Assembly: GCA_016784175.1 (NCBI GenBank)
Contig: JADHVC010000009.1
Location: forward strand, 1-37,341
Source: Patescibacteria group bacterium
Lineage (GTDB): Bacteria > Patescibacteriota > Patescibacteriia > Patescibacteriales > BS150m-G62
Length of the DNA: 37,341 nt
Direction: 5' to 3'
Every line of letters starts with the position of its first letter. Positions within the stretch are counted from its first letter, which is position 1. Position numbers and translations under genes: made by a program. A model generated the notes under the pieces. It was given only the letters and a program-made list of their open reading frames with translations. It was not told the origin of the DNA and searched no databases. Below, piece by piece: positions 1 through 7,187 of this stretch.

Positions 1-450
1 TGTCAAGCTTTTTAGCACTAATACTCTCTATTTTTACAAATTAACGCTTATATTAAACAAAATAATCTTTCAATCAACCCATAATCAGGACAAACTTCAA
101 CCCAATTTTTGGTTCGACAGCTGTCCCTGAACCCGAGCACTAATATTGCATAAAATTAAAGAAAGTAAAATCAAACAATCAGCCTCTAATCAAAAAAACC
201 CTAACAAGAAACGCACATTCTGCAAAGATATACGTGATTGCCCTCTTGTCGACCTGGAACCTGACAATTCACCTTGCAAATCCAGCAATGGTCATGAATT
301 GCCAAGTTGCCCAGATTAAATACTCACAGAAAAAGCAAGACAAAAACGATTGCGTAATAAAAAAAGAAGCCTACAATAAAATCAAAGTAAGTTAACACAG
401 ATTATTTTAGAGCTTCAATCTGAATGTAGTATTTGTGCACAGGAATAAAC
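1..450. other. gene-free AT-rich region
   Basis: I see no convincing gene here. The stretch is AT-rich except for about 210-320, which is nearer 45% GC by eye. A perfect 5-bp stem (GGTTC 111-115 with GAACC 129-133) encloses the palindrome GACAGCTGTC. Short Cys-rich frames exist on both strands between 201 and 319, but neither has a usual start codon or ribosome site. It may be the 3' part of a transcript starting outside the window, or a decayed gene. Confidence 0.5.
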
Positions 451-480
451 ATGGTAACCACAAGGTTGCCATTTTTTTTA
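451..480 (+). terminator. intrinsic terminator 1 of the 5' gene-free region
   Basis: A 9-bp stem with one G-T wobble (ATGGTAACC 451-459 with GGTTGCCAT 464-472) and an ACAA loop is followed directly by a run of T. The T-run lies only on the + side, so it ends rightward transcripts. No protein gene is visible upstream, so the transcript it serves is unknown. Confidence 0.65.
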
Positions 481-584
481 CCTATGAACTCACATTCGAC
501 AAACCGAAAAACACCTAATATTACTCACTTCCACTTCAAAACAGGTTCTAACTTCCTCCCTCCATTGGAGCAAACAGAGAGATT

Positions 585-615
585 AAGCGAGGTTAAAGCC
601 TCGTTTTTTCTTTTT
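585..615 (+). terminator. intrinsic terminator 2 of the 5' gene-free region
   Basis: An 8-bp stem (AAGCGAGG 585-592 with CCTCGTTT 599-606, one G-T pair) and a 6-nt loop run into a T-rich tract on the + strand. No protein gene upstream explains it; a small RNA between this and the terminator at 451-480 is possible. Confidence 0.6.
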
Positions 616-660
616 ATTAAACTCTTTGAATTTCATCGTATAATAATCAACAAATATAAT

Positions 661-948
661 CTCGTCTAGTTTATCCTCGTATATCCGAACGAGCCTGTTT
701 TCCAAAGCCTTTGGTAGAAAGTTTGATGTGGAACAAAGGGAACATGAAATACCTGTATGACCTTTACCCATGTGGTCCAACCAAACAAGGTTGTAAAATT
801 ATCTTCGGCTCTTCCCAAGTAGATTGGAGCCTTGCATCCTTGGAACTAGGACTTTGTCCCTTTGACACTTGGCGACTTGTCGCCGACATAACAAAAACTC
901 CGCACGCTCTATGCTTTTAAAGCAAACAACGCGCGGGTTCTTTTTTTT
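661..948 (+). ncRNA. candidate structured non-coding RNA
   Basis: This stretch is visibly richer in GC than its surroundings and dense in hairpins: CTCGT/ACGAG (676-680/689-693), CCAAA/TTTGG (702-706/710-714), CAACC/GGTTG (778-782/789-793), GGCTC/GAGCC (807-811/827-831) and GGCGACTTGTCGCC (871-884). A long-range stem pairs 734-744 (CAAAGGG, then AACA) with 855-864 (TGTCCCTTTG), with one bulged A. It ends in a terminator-like hairpin (CCGC 900-903 with GCGG 933-936) followed by eight T at 941-948. Two TATAAT boxes lie just upstream (639-644 and 655-660). I could not match it to RNase P RNA, tmRNA, SRP RNA or 6S RNA. A 58- to 69-codon frame (711 or 743 to 920) crosses it, so a small protein gene is the alternative. 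Confidence 0.35.
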
Positions 949-977
949 GTGATATCATTATTTATCAAACAAAACTA

Positions 978-986
978 TGTTATACT
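978..986 (+). promoter_or_regulatory. extended -10 promoter of the first exchanger gene
   Basis: TGTTATACT gives a TG-n-TATACT extended -10 element about 30 nt before the ATG at 1017. No good -35 box is visible, which fits an extended -10 promoter. Confidence 0.5.
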
Positions 987-1016
987 AAATTTATATAACT
1001 TTTAAATTATTAACTT

Positions 1017-2006
1017 ATGTTACTTTTTTGGGTTTTTATTTTTATAGTATCTTTAGCAGTCTTAGTAAAAGGATCTGACTGGCTACTTGAGTCAGCGGAA
1101 AAAATCGGGCTAGCACTTGGACTTTCACCTTTTGTCGTTGGAGTTGTTATAGTTGGAGTAGGCACTTCTTTTCCAGAGTTAATATCGTCACTAATGGCTG
1201 TATTAAAAGGAGCAACAGAGATAGTGGCTGCGAATGCAATCGGTTCAAATATTGCCAATATTCTTTTAGTCGTTGGAATTTCGGCTATAGTTGGCAAAAA
1301 ATTGCGTGTCAGTAAAAATTTGATAGACCTAGATATTCCACTATTAGCCATTTCGACTATGTTGTTCCTGGGTGTTGCTTGGGATCGCGTCATTACTCTA
1401 CCCGAATCTGCCATATTAATAACTACATATATTATCCACCTACTCTATACAATTGGTCACAAAGAGGAAGAAACAGTAAAAAAAATAGAACCCATGAAGG
1501 TAAAGTCAAAAACAAAATATGCAAATACAGTTAAAGCAGAAATTGTAACTAGGCCGAAGATTACCTTCAAGGACTATATTCTTCTTATTGTTGGTCTTGC
1601 TGGCTTAATCATAGGAGCAAAATATTTGATCGATTCTGTAATTAAGTTATCCGAAATATTAAATATAGCTGCTGGAGTTATTTCATTAGCAGCTGTTGCC
1701 TTTGGAACGTCCTTACCAGAGCTACTAGTTTCGATTAAGGCTGCAATGCGTGGAAAAGCAGAAATGGCGCTGGGTAATATTTTTGGATCTAACATCTTTA
1801 ATATTTTAATGGTTGTTGGTATACCTGGTTTATTTTCCACACTAAGGATTGATGAACAAACTTATGTTCTAGCAATTCCAGTTTTAATTGCCACTACTTT
1901 TCTATTTATTGTCTCTGGAATATCAAAAACAATTTATATTTGGGAAGGAGCAATGTACCTTATTGTTTATATATTCTTTATGGGAAAACTATTTAATTTT
2001 ATTTAG
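1017..2006 (+). CDS. Na+/Ca2+ exchanger family membrane protein (YrbG/CaxA-like), copy 1
   Basis: A 329-residue integral membrane protein of the CaCA superfamily, expected to exchange Na+ (possibly with K+) for Ca2+ across the cytoplasmic membrane. The two inverted alpha-repeats that form the ion site are clear: GTSFPEL with GSNIANI in the N-terminal half, and FGTSLPELL with GNIFGSNIFNI in the C-terminal half. They are joined by a charged, Lys-rich cytoplasmic loop at about residues 150-185. About ten hydrophobic segments are visible. Length is normal for YrbG. The start has an extended -10 promoter just upstream but no Shine-Dalgarno. The gene stands alone and ends at the shared terminator at 2036-2066. 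A second, divergent copy lies at 9740-10705. Exact substrate is inferred from family. Confidence 0.9.
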   Translation: MLLFWVFIFIVSLAVLVKGSDWLLESAEKIGLALGLSPFVVGVVIVGVGTSFPELISSLMAVLKGATEIVAANAIGSNIANILLVVGISAIVGKKLRVSKNLIDLDIPLLAISTMLFLGVAWDRVITLPESAILITTYIIHLLYTIGHKEEETVKKIEPMKVKSKTKYANTVKAEIVTRPKITFKDYILLIVGLAGLIIGAKYLIDSVIKLSEILNIAAGVISLAAVAFGTSLPELLVSIKAAMRGKAEMALGNIFGSNIFNILMVVGIPGLFSTLRIDEQTYVLAIPVLIATTFLFIVSGISKTIYIWEGAMYLIVYIFFMGKLFNFI

Positions 2007-2035
2007 ATCGTGTTTAAATTCACATTTAAGTCAAA

Positions 2036-2066
2036 AAAAAATCCGCTACAGAATAGCGGATTTTTA
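2036..2066. terminator. bidirectional intrinsic terminator
   Basis: A perfect 12-bp stem (a run of A, then TCCGCTA 2042-2048, pairing with TAGCGGA 2054-2060, then T) and a CAGAA loop have A on one flank and T on the other. It can stop both the exchanger (+) and the convergent cold-shock gene (-). Confidence 0.9.
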
Positions 2067-2086
2067 AAATTATAGTGAAAAAATGT

Positions 2087-2284
2087 TTAAATTTTTCTAA
2101 TTTTATCAGCTGCTTGACCTTTTTGAGTATCAATAATCTCGAATTCAACTTTGTCGCCTTCTTGTATATCATTAAATTCAACCTCTACTAAATTATTAGC
2201 ATGGAAGAATAGATCGTTTCCAACGTCATCTCTAGCGATAAACCCAAAATTTTTGTCAGTAAGCTTTTTGATTGTTCCTGTCAT
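2087..2284 (-). CDS. cold-shock domain protein
   Basis: A 65-residue single OB-fold cold-shock domain protein, expected to bind single-stranded RNA or DNA and act as an RNA chaperone. Both RNA-binding motifs are present: RNP1 as NFGFIARDD (residues 12-20) and RNP2 as LFFHANNL (25-32). Length is typical of CspA/CspD. RNP1 usually reads KGFGFI; here it is KNFGFI, a mild variant. It is monocistronic, with its own promoter about 100 nt upstream and hence a long 5' untranslated region of roughly 90 nt, as is common for cold-shock genes. It ends at the shared terminator at 2036-2066. Confidence 0.92.
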   Translation of the reverse strand: MTGTIKKLTDKNFGFIARDDVGNDLFFHANNLVEVEFNDIQEGDKVEFEIIDTQKGQAADKIRKI

Positions 2285-2380
2285 TGTATTTTGTTCTTAA
2301 ATTAATTTATAAGGGCTTCTAATATACATAGAAATCCGACTTTTTTTCTATTTAGCGATATTAGGAAAAACCTTATTATT

Positions 2381-2408
2381 AGTATAGCAAAATGTTTATT
2401 TTTTGCAA
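2381..2408 (-). promoter_or_regulatory. promoter of the cold-shock gene
   Basis: Read on the - strand: TTGCAA (2403-2408), a 16-nt spacer, then TATACT (2381-2386) preceded by TG, an extended -10. The start would lie near 2374, giving a 5' leader of about 90 nt. Confidence 0.65.
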
Positions 2409-2444
2409 TAGTCGTTCTTAGTATATCGAAAAACCGCAACAGCA

Positions 2445-2472
2445 TTGACTTTTTCAAAAATTAATGTAAACT
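2445..2472 (+). promoter_or_regulatory. promoter of the small gene at 2586
   Basis: TTGACT (2445-2450), a 16-nt spacer and TAAACT (2467-2472) read rightward. Transcription would begin near 2479, about 105 nt before the start codon at 2586. Confidence 0.55.
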
Positions 2473-2490
2473 TAATAACATAAAGAATAA

Positions 2491-2580
2491 GGGAAATAGG
2501 TTGCTATATTCCATTCCCTGGAAATTAAAATAAAAGCACTATAAGCAACTGATCAATGAGTTTATGTTGCTTTTTATTTA
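2491..2580 (+). promoter_or_regulatory. attenuator-like leader with competing hairpins
   Basis: Three segments can pair in two exclusive ways. Arm 1 GGTTGCTATA (2499-2508) is complementary, with one bulge, to arm 2 TATAAGCAAC (2540-2549). Arm 2 also pairs through AAGCAAC (2543-2549) with arm 3 GTTGCTT (2566-2572), which is followed by a T-rich tract and so resembles a terminator. Arm 1 can also join a local hairpin closed by GGGAA/TTCCC (2491-2517). The layout is that of a transcription attenuator before the gene at 2586. The signal it senses is unknown. Confidence 0.4.
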
Positions 2581-2585
2581 ATTAT

Positions 2586-2780
2586 ATGACCACAAAAGAA
2601 GAATTTATCATTGAGCACAACAAATTATCACCCTTAAATTTAAAGGCTACAATGGAGATGCTTATAAATTTCCAAATAGAAAAACCAGGTCTCCTTAAGG
2701 ATGACGATTGGTCTATCGATAAGATTCGAAGACCTTTCATTCTTTGGTTAACATCTCCAACTAACGCAAAAAGAGATTAA
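2586..2780 (+). CDS. small hypothetical protein (64 aa)
   Basis: I do not recognise this 64-residue protein. It is hydrophilic, begins MTTKEEFIIEHN, and has a probable helical middle (about residues 14-28) and a short aromatic stretch near the end (RRPFILWL). I chose the ATG at 2586 because an in-frame ATG at 2556 lies inside the leader hairpin and would add a Cys/Phe-rich tail unlike the rest. There is no Shine-Dalgarno. A promoter (2445-2472) and attenuator-like leader precede it and a long terminator stem follows, so it is a complete transcription unit, which supports it being real. Function is unknown. Confidence 0.6.
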   Translation: MTTKEEFIIEHNKLSPLNLKATMEMLINFQIEKPGLLKDDDWSIDKIRRPFILWLTSPTNAKRD

Positions 2781-2799
2781 ACTAGAGAAAATTTATCAC

Positions 2800-2853
2800 A
2801 AATTAAAAGCCATGCGAAATCAAACAACATATTTTCGTATGGCTTTTAATTTT
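2800..2853 (+). terminator. long stem-loop terminator of the small gene
   Basis: A stem of about 19 bp, with one G-T wobble (ATTAAAAGCCATGCGAAAT 2802-2820 against 2831-2850), follows the stop codon at 2780. The T-run is weak (TTTTAATTTT), but the stem is very stable. Confidence 0.7.
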
Positions 2854-2881
2854 AAAAAAAAGTCGGAAAAATCTTCCGACT
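2854..2881 (-). terminator. intrinsic terminator of the Cys-rich gene
   Basis: An 8-bp stem (AGTCGGAA 2861-2868 with TTCCGACT 2874-2881) is followed on the - strand by seven T. It lies about 30 nt after the stop codon at 2915. Confidence 0.85.
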
Positions 2882-2914
2882 ATACTATTGTGTATTTAAC
2901 AATCTGTCAAATAT

Positions 2915-3376
2915 TTATTCAATAATTTTTACTTGAACATTAACCATTAGTGCACCCCTTGCATTTGTGCAATTAGCTGATTTTTTCGATAATACTTTAA
3001 GTTTATATTGCTTTTCAGGATCCAAGGAAACTTTATTAAGTGCATGTAAAAAATTCATCGTTAACTTGCCTTGAAAATCTGGGTCGCTTTCACTATAAAG
3101 AGCTTGCAACCCAACTTCTGCAACACCCATACTATTCGTCCCCGTTAATTCCTGCGATTCTGTTTCTTCTTGCACTAACTTAGCTTTTATTAGCCCATAT
3201 CTTACACCTTTGTATTCAAAACACCTCATACTACAATAATTCAATTCACAAGTATATTCTACTTTTTCTTTTGGCGTAAATTCTGGTATAATTATTTTTG
3301 GTGTCTCCCATCCTTTTTTTTGTTCGCAAGTAATAGCCATCTGGCCACCTATAAGTTGACGGAATTCAAGACCCAT
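2915..3376 (-). CDS. hypothetical Cys-rich protein (153 aa)
   Basis: I do not recognise this protein. It has no signal peptide or membrane segment. Cysteines are clustered (CELNYCSMRC in the middle, CTNA near the end), which could bind metal or form disulfides. The C-terminal half looks rich in beta strand. The start is uncertain: a perfect AAAGGAG Shine-Dalgarno lies 24 nt before the only nearby ATG (3376), too far for normal use, and the only triplet at normal spacing in frame is ATA. A good promoter (3442-3471) and terminator (2854-2881) show it is its own transcription unit. It is one of few genes outside the GC-rich set with a ribosome site. Confidence 0.7.
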   Translation of the reverse strand: MGLEFRQLIGGQMAITCEQKKGWETPKIIIPEFTPKEKVEYTCELNYCSMRCFEYKGVRYGLIKAKLVQEETESQELTGTNSMGVAEVGLQALYSESDPDFQGKLTMNFLHALNKVSLDPEKQYKLKVLSKKSANCTNARGALMVNVQVKIIE

Positions 3377-3441
3377 AACAGTCTTTGTTATTTCTGCTTT
3401 CTCCTTTTATTATGAATGAGCAGTTATCCCTATTAAAACAA

Positions 3442-3471
3442 ATTATATCACACTATTATTGTATGTATCAA
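3442..3471 (-). promoter_or_regulatory. promoter of the Cys-rich gene
   Basis: Read on the - strand: TTGATA (3466-3471), an 18-nt spacer and a perfect TATAAT (3442-3447) preceded by TG (extended -10). Confidence 0.75.
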
Positions 3472-3510
3472 CGGAAATGCAATAAATTAACTAATTATTA
3501 TATTTTTAGC

Positions 3511-4158
3511 TTAGACTAACCCATCAGAATTAATTACCAACATGTGTTCATTCTCTAAAACATCATACAAAAAGACATCAGTCATACTCTTCCTATATTT
3601 AAACTCACGCTCACTCATACATGTATAATTTATCTCCCTACCTAAATCACACTCATAATTACTTAAGACTTTTACCAACTTATCTCTATTGATCTCTCCA
3701 ACTATCAACAAATCTACAGGAGCCTGCTTATTATTCATAAATAAACCAGAAAGTATTAATACCTTTAAATCTCCCGCTTTTTTTAAATCATCAACAAAAT
3801 CATGTTTATATAACACATGTGATTTGACAATTAACGCTCTTATTTCTTCAAATAAAGCAAAACTAGTATTCACTCTATAGTATTTATGATCCTGTAACCC
3901 CTTTGCTTTTTGCACCTTTCCTATTGCCTCCTTCTTGTTCGACCTATCTTTATCCACAGCATCAATGTAAGATTCTAATAAACTCAGCTTCTCAAGGTTT
4001 TCCAGTTCTTTTTTGACCGGACCGAGTTGTAAGCCGAGATCCTTAGTAAGCTGACGAACACTAAAGCTTTTTTCACAATTCACTAGGAATACCTTTAACA
4101 ATTTTACTCTCACTTGTGATCCAAATAATTTTGATAACATATTTAATACACTTAACAT
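3511..4158 (-). CDS. winged-helix regulator with degenerate nucleotidyltransferase-like domain
   Basis: A 215-residue cytoplasmic protein. Residues about 8-62 form a winged helix-turn-helix of the ArsR/MarR kind (FGSQVRVKLLKVF, then SVRQLTKDLG as recognition region and a wing), so it probably binds DNA. Residues about 125-160 (KVLILSGLF, then APVDLLIVGEINRDKL) resemble the core strands of a nucleotidyltransferase fold, but the paired catalytic Asp residues are not evident. This architecture is known among Patescibacteria regulators; its ligand is unknown. It is divergent from the PP2C-propeller gene at 4218, whose -35 box overlaps this gene's start codon, so it may control that gene or itself. 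An in-frame ATG at 4140 is an alternative start. Confidence 0.7.
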   Translation of the reverse strand: MLSVLNMLSKLFGSQVRVKLLKVFLVNCEKSFSVRQLTKDLGLQLGPVKKELENLEKLSLLESYIDAVDKDRSNKKEAIGKVQKAKGLQDHKYYRVNTSFALFEEIRALIVKSHVLYKHDFVDDLKKAGDLKVLILSGLFMNNKQAPVDLLIVGEINRDKLVKVLSNYECDLGREINYTCMSEREFKYRKSMTDVFLYDVLENEHMLVINSDGLV

Positions 4159-4180
4159 TCTTACTTAACTAGCGTATAAT
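4152..4180 (+). promoter_or_regulatory. promoter of the PP2C-propeller gene
   Basis: TTAACA (4152-4157), a 17-nt spacer and perfect TATAAT (4175-4180) read rightward. The -35 box overlaps the start codon (4156-4158) of the divergent regulator. The reverse strand carries TTGACT at about 4194-4199, a possible -35 for the regulator. Confidence 0.75.
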
Positions 4181-4217
4181 AAAATTAAGATGAAGTCAAA
4201 AGTGAATATATAAATTT

Positions 4218-6563
4218 ATGTACTATAAACTATCACCATTAATATTAACACCAGGTCAAAATTCTAATTTTATATCAGAAGTCTATGTAACTCAACCTGA
4301 TTCCCGAAAAGAAGCAGTCGCGGGAAGAGCTTTTATTGTAATAGAAATAGAATCAAGAAAGGCGGAGGACTTAAAGATTGTAAATTTTATCATCGAGAGT
4401 TTTTGTAATAATTATTATGAAAACGATAAAATTCTACTTAGAGAAAAAACAAAAGCAATTTTCATAGAGCATATTTTTGAATCAGCACTAGCAAATACAA
4501 ATAAAAAATTATTGGAATTTTTGCATCAAGAAAAAATTAAATTTAATCCTGAATTTATTAGCGCGACAATAGGCGTAATATTTGAGAATGATATTCATTT
4601 TGCTAATATTGGTAAAAATAAAGCACTATTGATCTACAAGGATAAAAAAGAAGATGTATATAAGATCGCCAATGTAACCGATCACACAACTAGTGGTGGA
4701 GAAAAAAGACAACACATTAATGTAGCGAAACTATTTTCTAGTGTAGTAAGTGGTAAAATTCCGAAAAACGGATATTTCATATTTTCTAATGAAGCTCTAC
4801 CAGAATACATCTCGAATTCACAATTAATAAAAGTTATAACAACATTGCCGCCTATATCAGCAACAGAACAAATGAAGAAAACTCTTTCCAATATAAATAA
4901 CTATATTCCTTTTCTAGGTTTAATTATAAAAAATACTTACGGAACATCAAAAGAAGAACAAAGTATACAGTCATACAGTGAATTAAATCATAACAAATTG
5001 GACTACAAACAAAATTCTCACATCAGTAATATTGAGGAATCCACAGAAGAAATACTTACAACCAAGGGAACCATTAATTTTAAGAAATATTTAAATATAA
5101 TTATTAATTGGATAATATCTGCAAAGGACTATTTATTGCACAAAAAACCAAACAACTTAAAAATATTTCACTTAAAAGACAAAATATTCTTCAAAAAAAG
5201 AGCAGCGAATTTTTCGCTTAATAAGACTAGCGCAATATTAAAAGATATAGCTAGTTTAATTATTCAGTCATTAAAATACATAGCGCAATTATTAAAAAAA
5301 CCGTTCAGTAAAGCAAAACAAGAAGATTACAGCAGTTTAACAAGTAAAATAAAAATCAGCGCACTTAGAAATAGCAGCAAACTATCTAATCCTAGAGAAG
5401 CAATCTCAATGCTCACCAACAAGGTAGTTTCATCAAGCACAAAAAGCAAAGTCTTTGGATTAAGTATTGGTGTTTGCGTCCTGCTATTAATGTTAAATAT
5501 AGACCGCGTTGAAGAGAACAATCAAGCAATAGCTGTTATCGATAATAGTGTTGAAATATTACAAAAAATATCACAAAAACAAAATCAAATAGAGGCAAAT
5601 CTTCTTTATAACAATGAAAACAATGCAAAGAATATTCTAGCTGAAATTACTGCTCTAATCGGAGAACTATCAATAGATACCCAAGAAGAAAATGACAAAT
5701 ATGCATCGATCCTTGAAACACATAATAAACAGCTTGATAAAATTAGACACGCTAAAGACATCGATACAGCAAAAGAAATTTCTAATTTCAGTGAAATAAA
5801 CAAGGAAGCCGATCCGATCAATATCATAATGTCTAATAACGTTATATTTGCTAACGACTCTAAACAAAAAACAATTTATACACTTGATCTAAAGAATAAC
5901 TTAAAAACTGCAATCATTGACATAAAAGAACCCATTGACAACTTAAAATATCCCATCTTAAATACAAACAACAATGATCTTTATTACTTAAACGACAAAA
6001 AAAGTATCATTAAGTTTTCAACAAAGGATAATGAGATATCTAAATTATCAATTAACCTTGAAAATGTAAACTACGATTCTATTAAAGGAGGGGCTGGTTT
6101 TGGATCATATATATACTATGTCTCGAGGGCAGACAACCAAATATTCAAATTTAGCCCTAAGAACGGCGGGTTTTCATCAGGACAAAAATGGATTAAGGAT
6201 GAAAAAGTTGATGTAAGCAATGCAATCGACATGGAGATTGATGGTCATATATATGTACTTAAAGCTAATGGAGAAATTTTAAAATTACTAAAAGGTAAAG
6301 CTGAAGATTTTACTTTAGATATAGTTGAACCAGAACTAAAGATGGCTACAAAATTCTACATATCAAAAGAACTTAACTATGTATATATTCTAGACCCATT
6401 GCAAAAAAGAGTTGTTGTATTCAACAAAAAAGGAGAATTTATTGCTCAATACACATCTAATAATTTCAGTAACCTTAAAGATTTTATAGTCGACGAGCAA
6501 AACAATATCCTATATCTACTTGACACCAGTTCTGTCTATAAAATTAGTGCAACGCACTTGTAG
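4218..6563 (+). CDS. membrane protein: degenerate PP2C-like domain plus beta-propeller
   Basis: A 781-residue protein. Residues about 1-245 look like a PPM/PP2C phosphatase fold: ISATIGVIFEND followed by IHFANIGKNKALLI matches the family's central strands. The metal-binding Asp residues are absent (the usual GDSR reads GKNK, and no DGMGG is seen), so it is probably a pseudophosphatase. Residues 250-400 form a basic linker, 410-428 one membrane segment, 430-520 a likely coiled coil, and 525-781 repeated blades of an NHL-type propeller (e.g. YYLNDKKSIIKFS, IYYVSRADNQIFKFS, IYVLKANGEILKL), expected outside the membrane. This suggests a sensor linking an external ligand to a cytoplasmic domain; that role is inferred. 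Strong promoter, no Shine-Dalgarno, terminator at 6596-6632. Confidence 0.7.
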   Translation: MYYKLSPLILTPGQNSNFISEVYVTQPDSRKEAVAGRAFIVIEIESRKAEDLKIVNFIIESFCNNYYENDKILLREKTKAIFIEHIFESALANTNKKLLEFLHQEKIKFNPEFISATIGVIFENDIHFANIGKNKALLIYKDKKEDVYKIANVTDHTTSGGEKRQHINVAKLFSSVVSGKIPKNGYFIFSNEALPEYISNSQLIKVITTLPPISATEQMKKTLSNINNYIPFLGLIIKNTYGTSKEEQSIQSYSELNHNKLDYKQNSHISNIEESTEEILTTKGTINFKKYLNIIINWIISAKDYLLHKKPNNLKIFHLKDKIFFKKRAANFSLNKTSAILKDIASLIIQSLKYIAQLLKKPFSKAKQEDYSSLTSKIKISALRNSSKLSNPREAISMLTNKVVSSSTKSKVFGLSIGVCVLLLMLNIDRVEENNQAIAVIDNSVEILQKISQKQNQIEANLLYNNENNAKNILAEITALIGELSIDTQEENDKYASILETHNKQLDKIRHAKDIDTAKEISNFSEINKEADPINIIMSNNVIFANDSKQKTIYTLDLKNNLKTAIIDIKEPIDNLKYPILNTNNNDLYYLNDKKSIIKFSTKDNEISKLSINLENVNYDSIKGGAGFGSYIYYVSRADNQIFKFSPKNGGFSSGQKWIKDEKVDVSNAIDMEIDGHIYVLKANGEILKLLKGKAEDFTLDIVEPELKMATKFYISKELNYVYILDPLQKRVVVFNKKGEFIAQYTSNNFSNLKDFIVDEQNNILYLLDTSSVYKISATHL

Positions 6564-6595
6564 AGAAAAGACGATAAAAATTTTAACACTAAAAC

Positions 6596-6632
6596 AAAAA
6601 AAAGACTCTACATTTACATAGAGTCTTTTTTT
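6596..6632. terminator. bidirectional intrinsic terminator
   Basis: A run of A plus GACTCTA (6604-6610) pairs with TAGAGTC (6619-6625) plus a run of T, around an 8-nt loop. It can end both the PP2C-propeller gene (+) and rplJ-rplL (-). Confidence 0.9.
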
Positions 6633-6650
6633 GTCGTTTATTGTTAACTA

Positions 6651-7088
6651 CTACTTTAGTGTAACTTTTGCACCAGCTTCTTCTAATTGCTTTTTCATAG
6701 CTTCTGCTTCTTCTTTCTTTACTCCTTCTTTCAAGATCTTTGGAGCTGCATCAACTAAATCTTTAGCATCCTTTAATCCCATGTCTGTTAGAGCTCTAAC
6801 TGCCTTAATAACAGCAATCTTTGTGCTACCTGCATCTGTAATTTCAATATCAAAACTATCCTTCTCTTCTTTTGCTTCTTCAGCAACACCTGCCCCACCT
6901 GCCATCATCATTGTTGGAGCTGCAGCAGAAACACCAAATTTCTTTTCTAAAATCTTAACTAATTCTGCTAAGTCCAAGACACTCATCGTTTCAATTCCAC
7001 TCACTAAAGATTGAAATTTTTCAGGAACTAAAACCTCATCAGTTGAAGTTTCAACTTTTACTTCCTCGCTTGTTTGTTCTTCTGACAT
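6651..7088 (-). CDS. rplL: 50S ribosomal protein bL12 (L7/L12)
   Basis: The 145-residue stalk protein that recruits translation GTPases to the ribosome. The N-terminal dimer domain ([18 protein letters not shown]), an Ala/Gly/Met-rich hinge, and the C-terminal factor-binding domain ([22 protein letters not shown]) are all present. It is longer than the usual ~121-125 residues because of an acidic N-terminal tail of about 20 residues. In the factor-binding helix the usual TGLG reads TDMG. It follows rplJ in the same operon and ends at the terminator at 6596-6632. Confidence 0.96.
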   Translation of the reverse strand: MSEEQTSEEVKVETSTDEVLVPEKFQSLVSGIETMSVLDLAELVKILEKKFGVSAAAPTMMMAGGAGVAEEAKEEKDSFDIEITDAGSTKIAVIKAVRALTDMGLKDAKDLVDAAPKILKEGVKKEEAEAMKKQLEEAGAKVTLK

Positions 7089-7187
7089 ACAATATGCTCT
7101 ATTACCAAATATCTTTTATAAACTCTACAGTTATTTAAAAAAGTATACTTGATATTAAATATTAATAATAATTATATTTATACTTAT

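Noticed and set aside
111-133. GGTTCGA sequence resembling a tRNA T-arm or tmRNA start
   Set aside because: The surrounding bases do not form an acceptor stem, anticodon arm or CCA end; it is only a local hairpin.
201-319. Cys-rich open frames on both strands, resembling zinc fingers (one with CWIC and CRMC motifs on the - strand)
   Set aside because: Each is about 40-60 codons, without a normal start codon or ribosome site, and both strands look equally good, so neither can be called a gene.
433-669. 78-codon open frame on the + strand
   Set aside because: It runs through two terminator hairpins and has no ribosome site or recognisable features.
583-780. 65-codon frame on the - strand with a plausible-looking charged C-terminal half
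   Set aside because: No promoter or ribosome site, no recognisable domain, and it lies antisense to the hairpin-dense RNA candidate.
1010-1414. 134-codon antisense frame inside the exchanger gene
   Set aside because: Shadow of a well-supported gene on the other strand; its protein has no family features.
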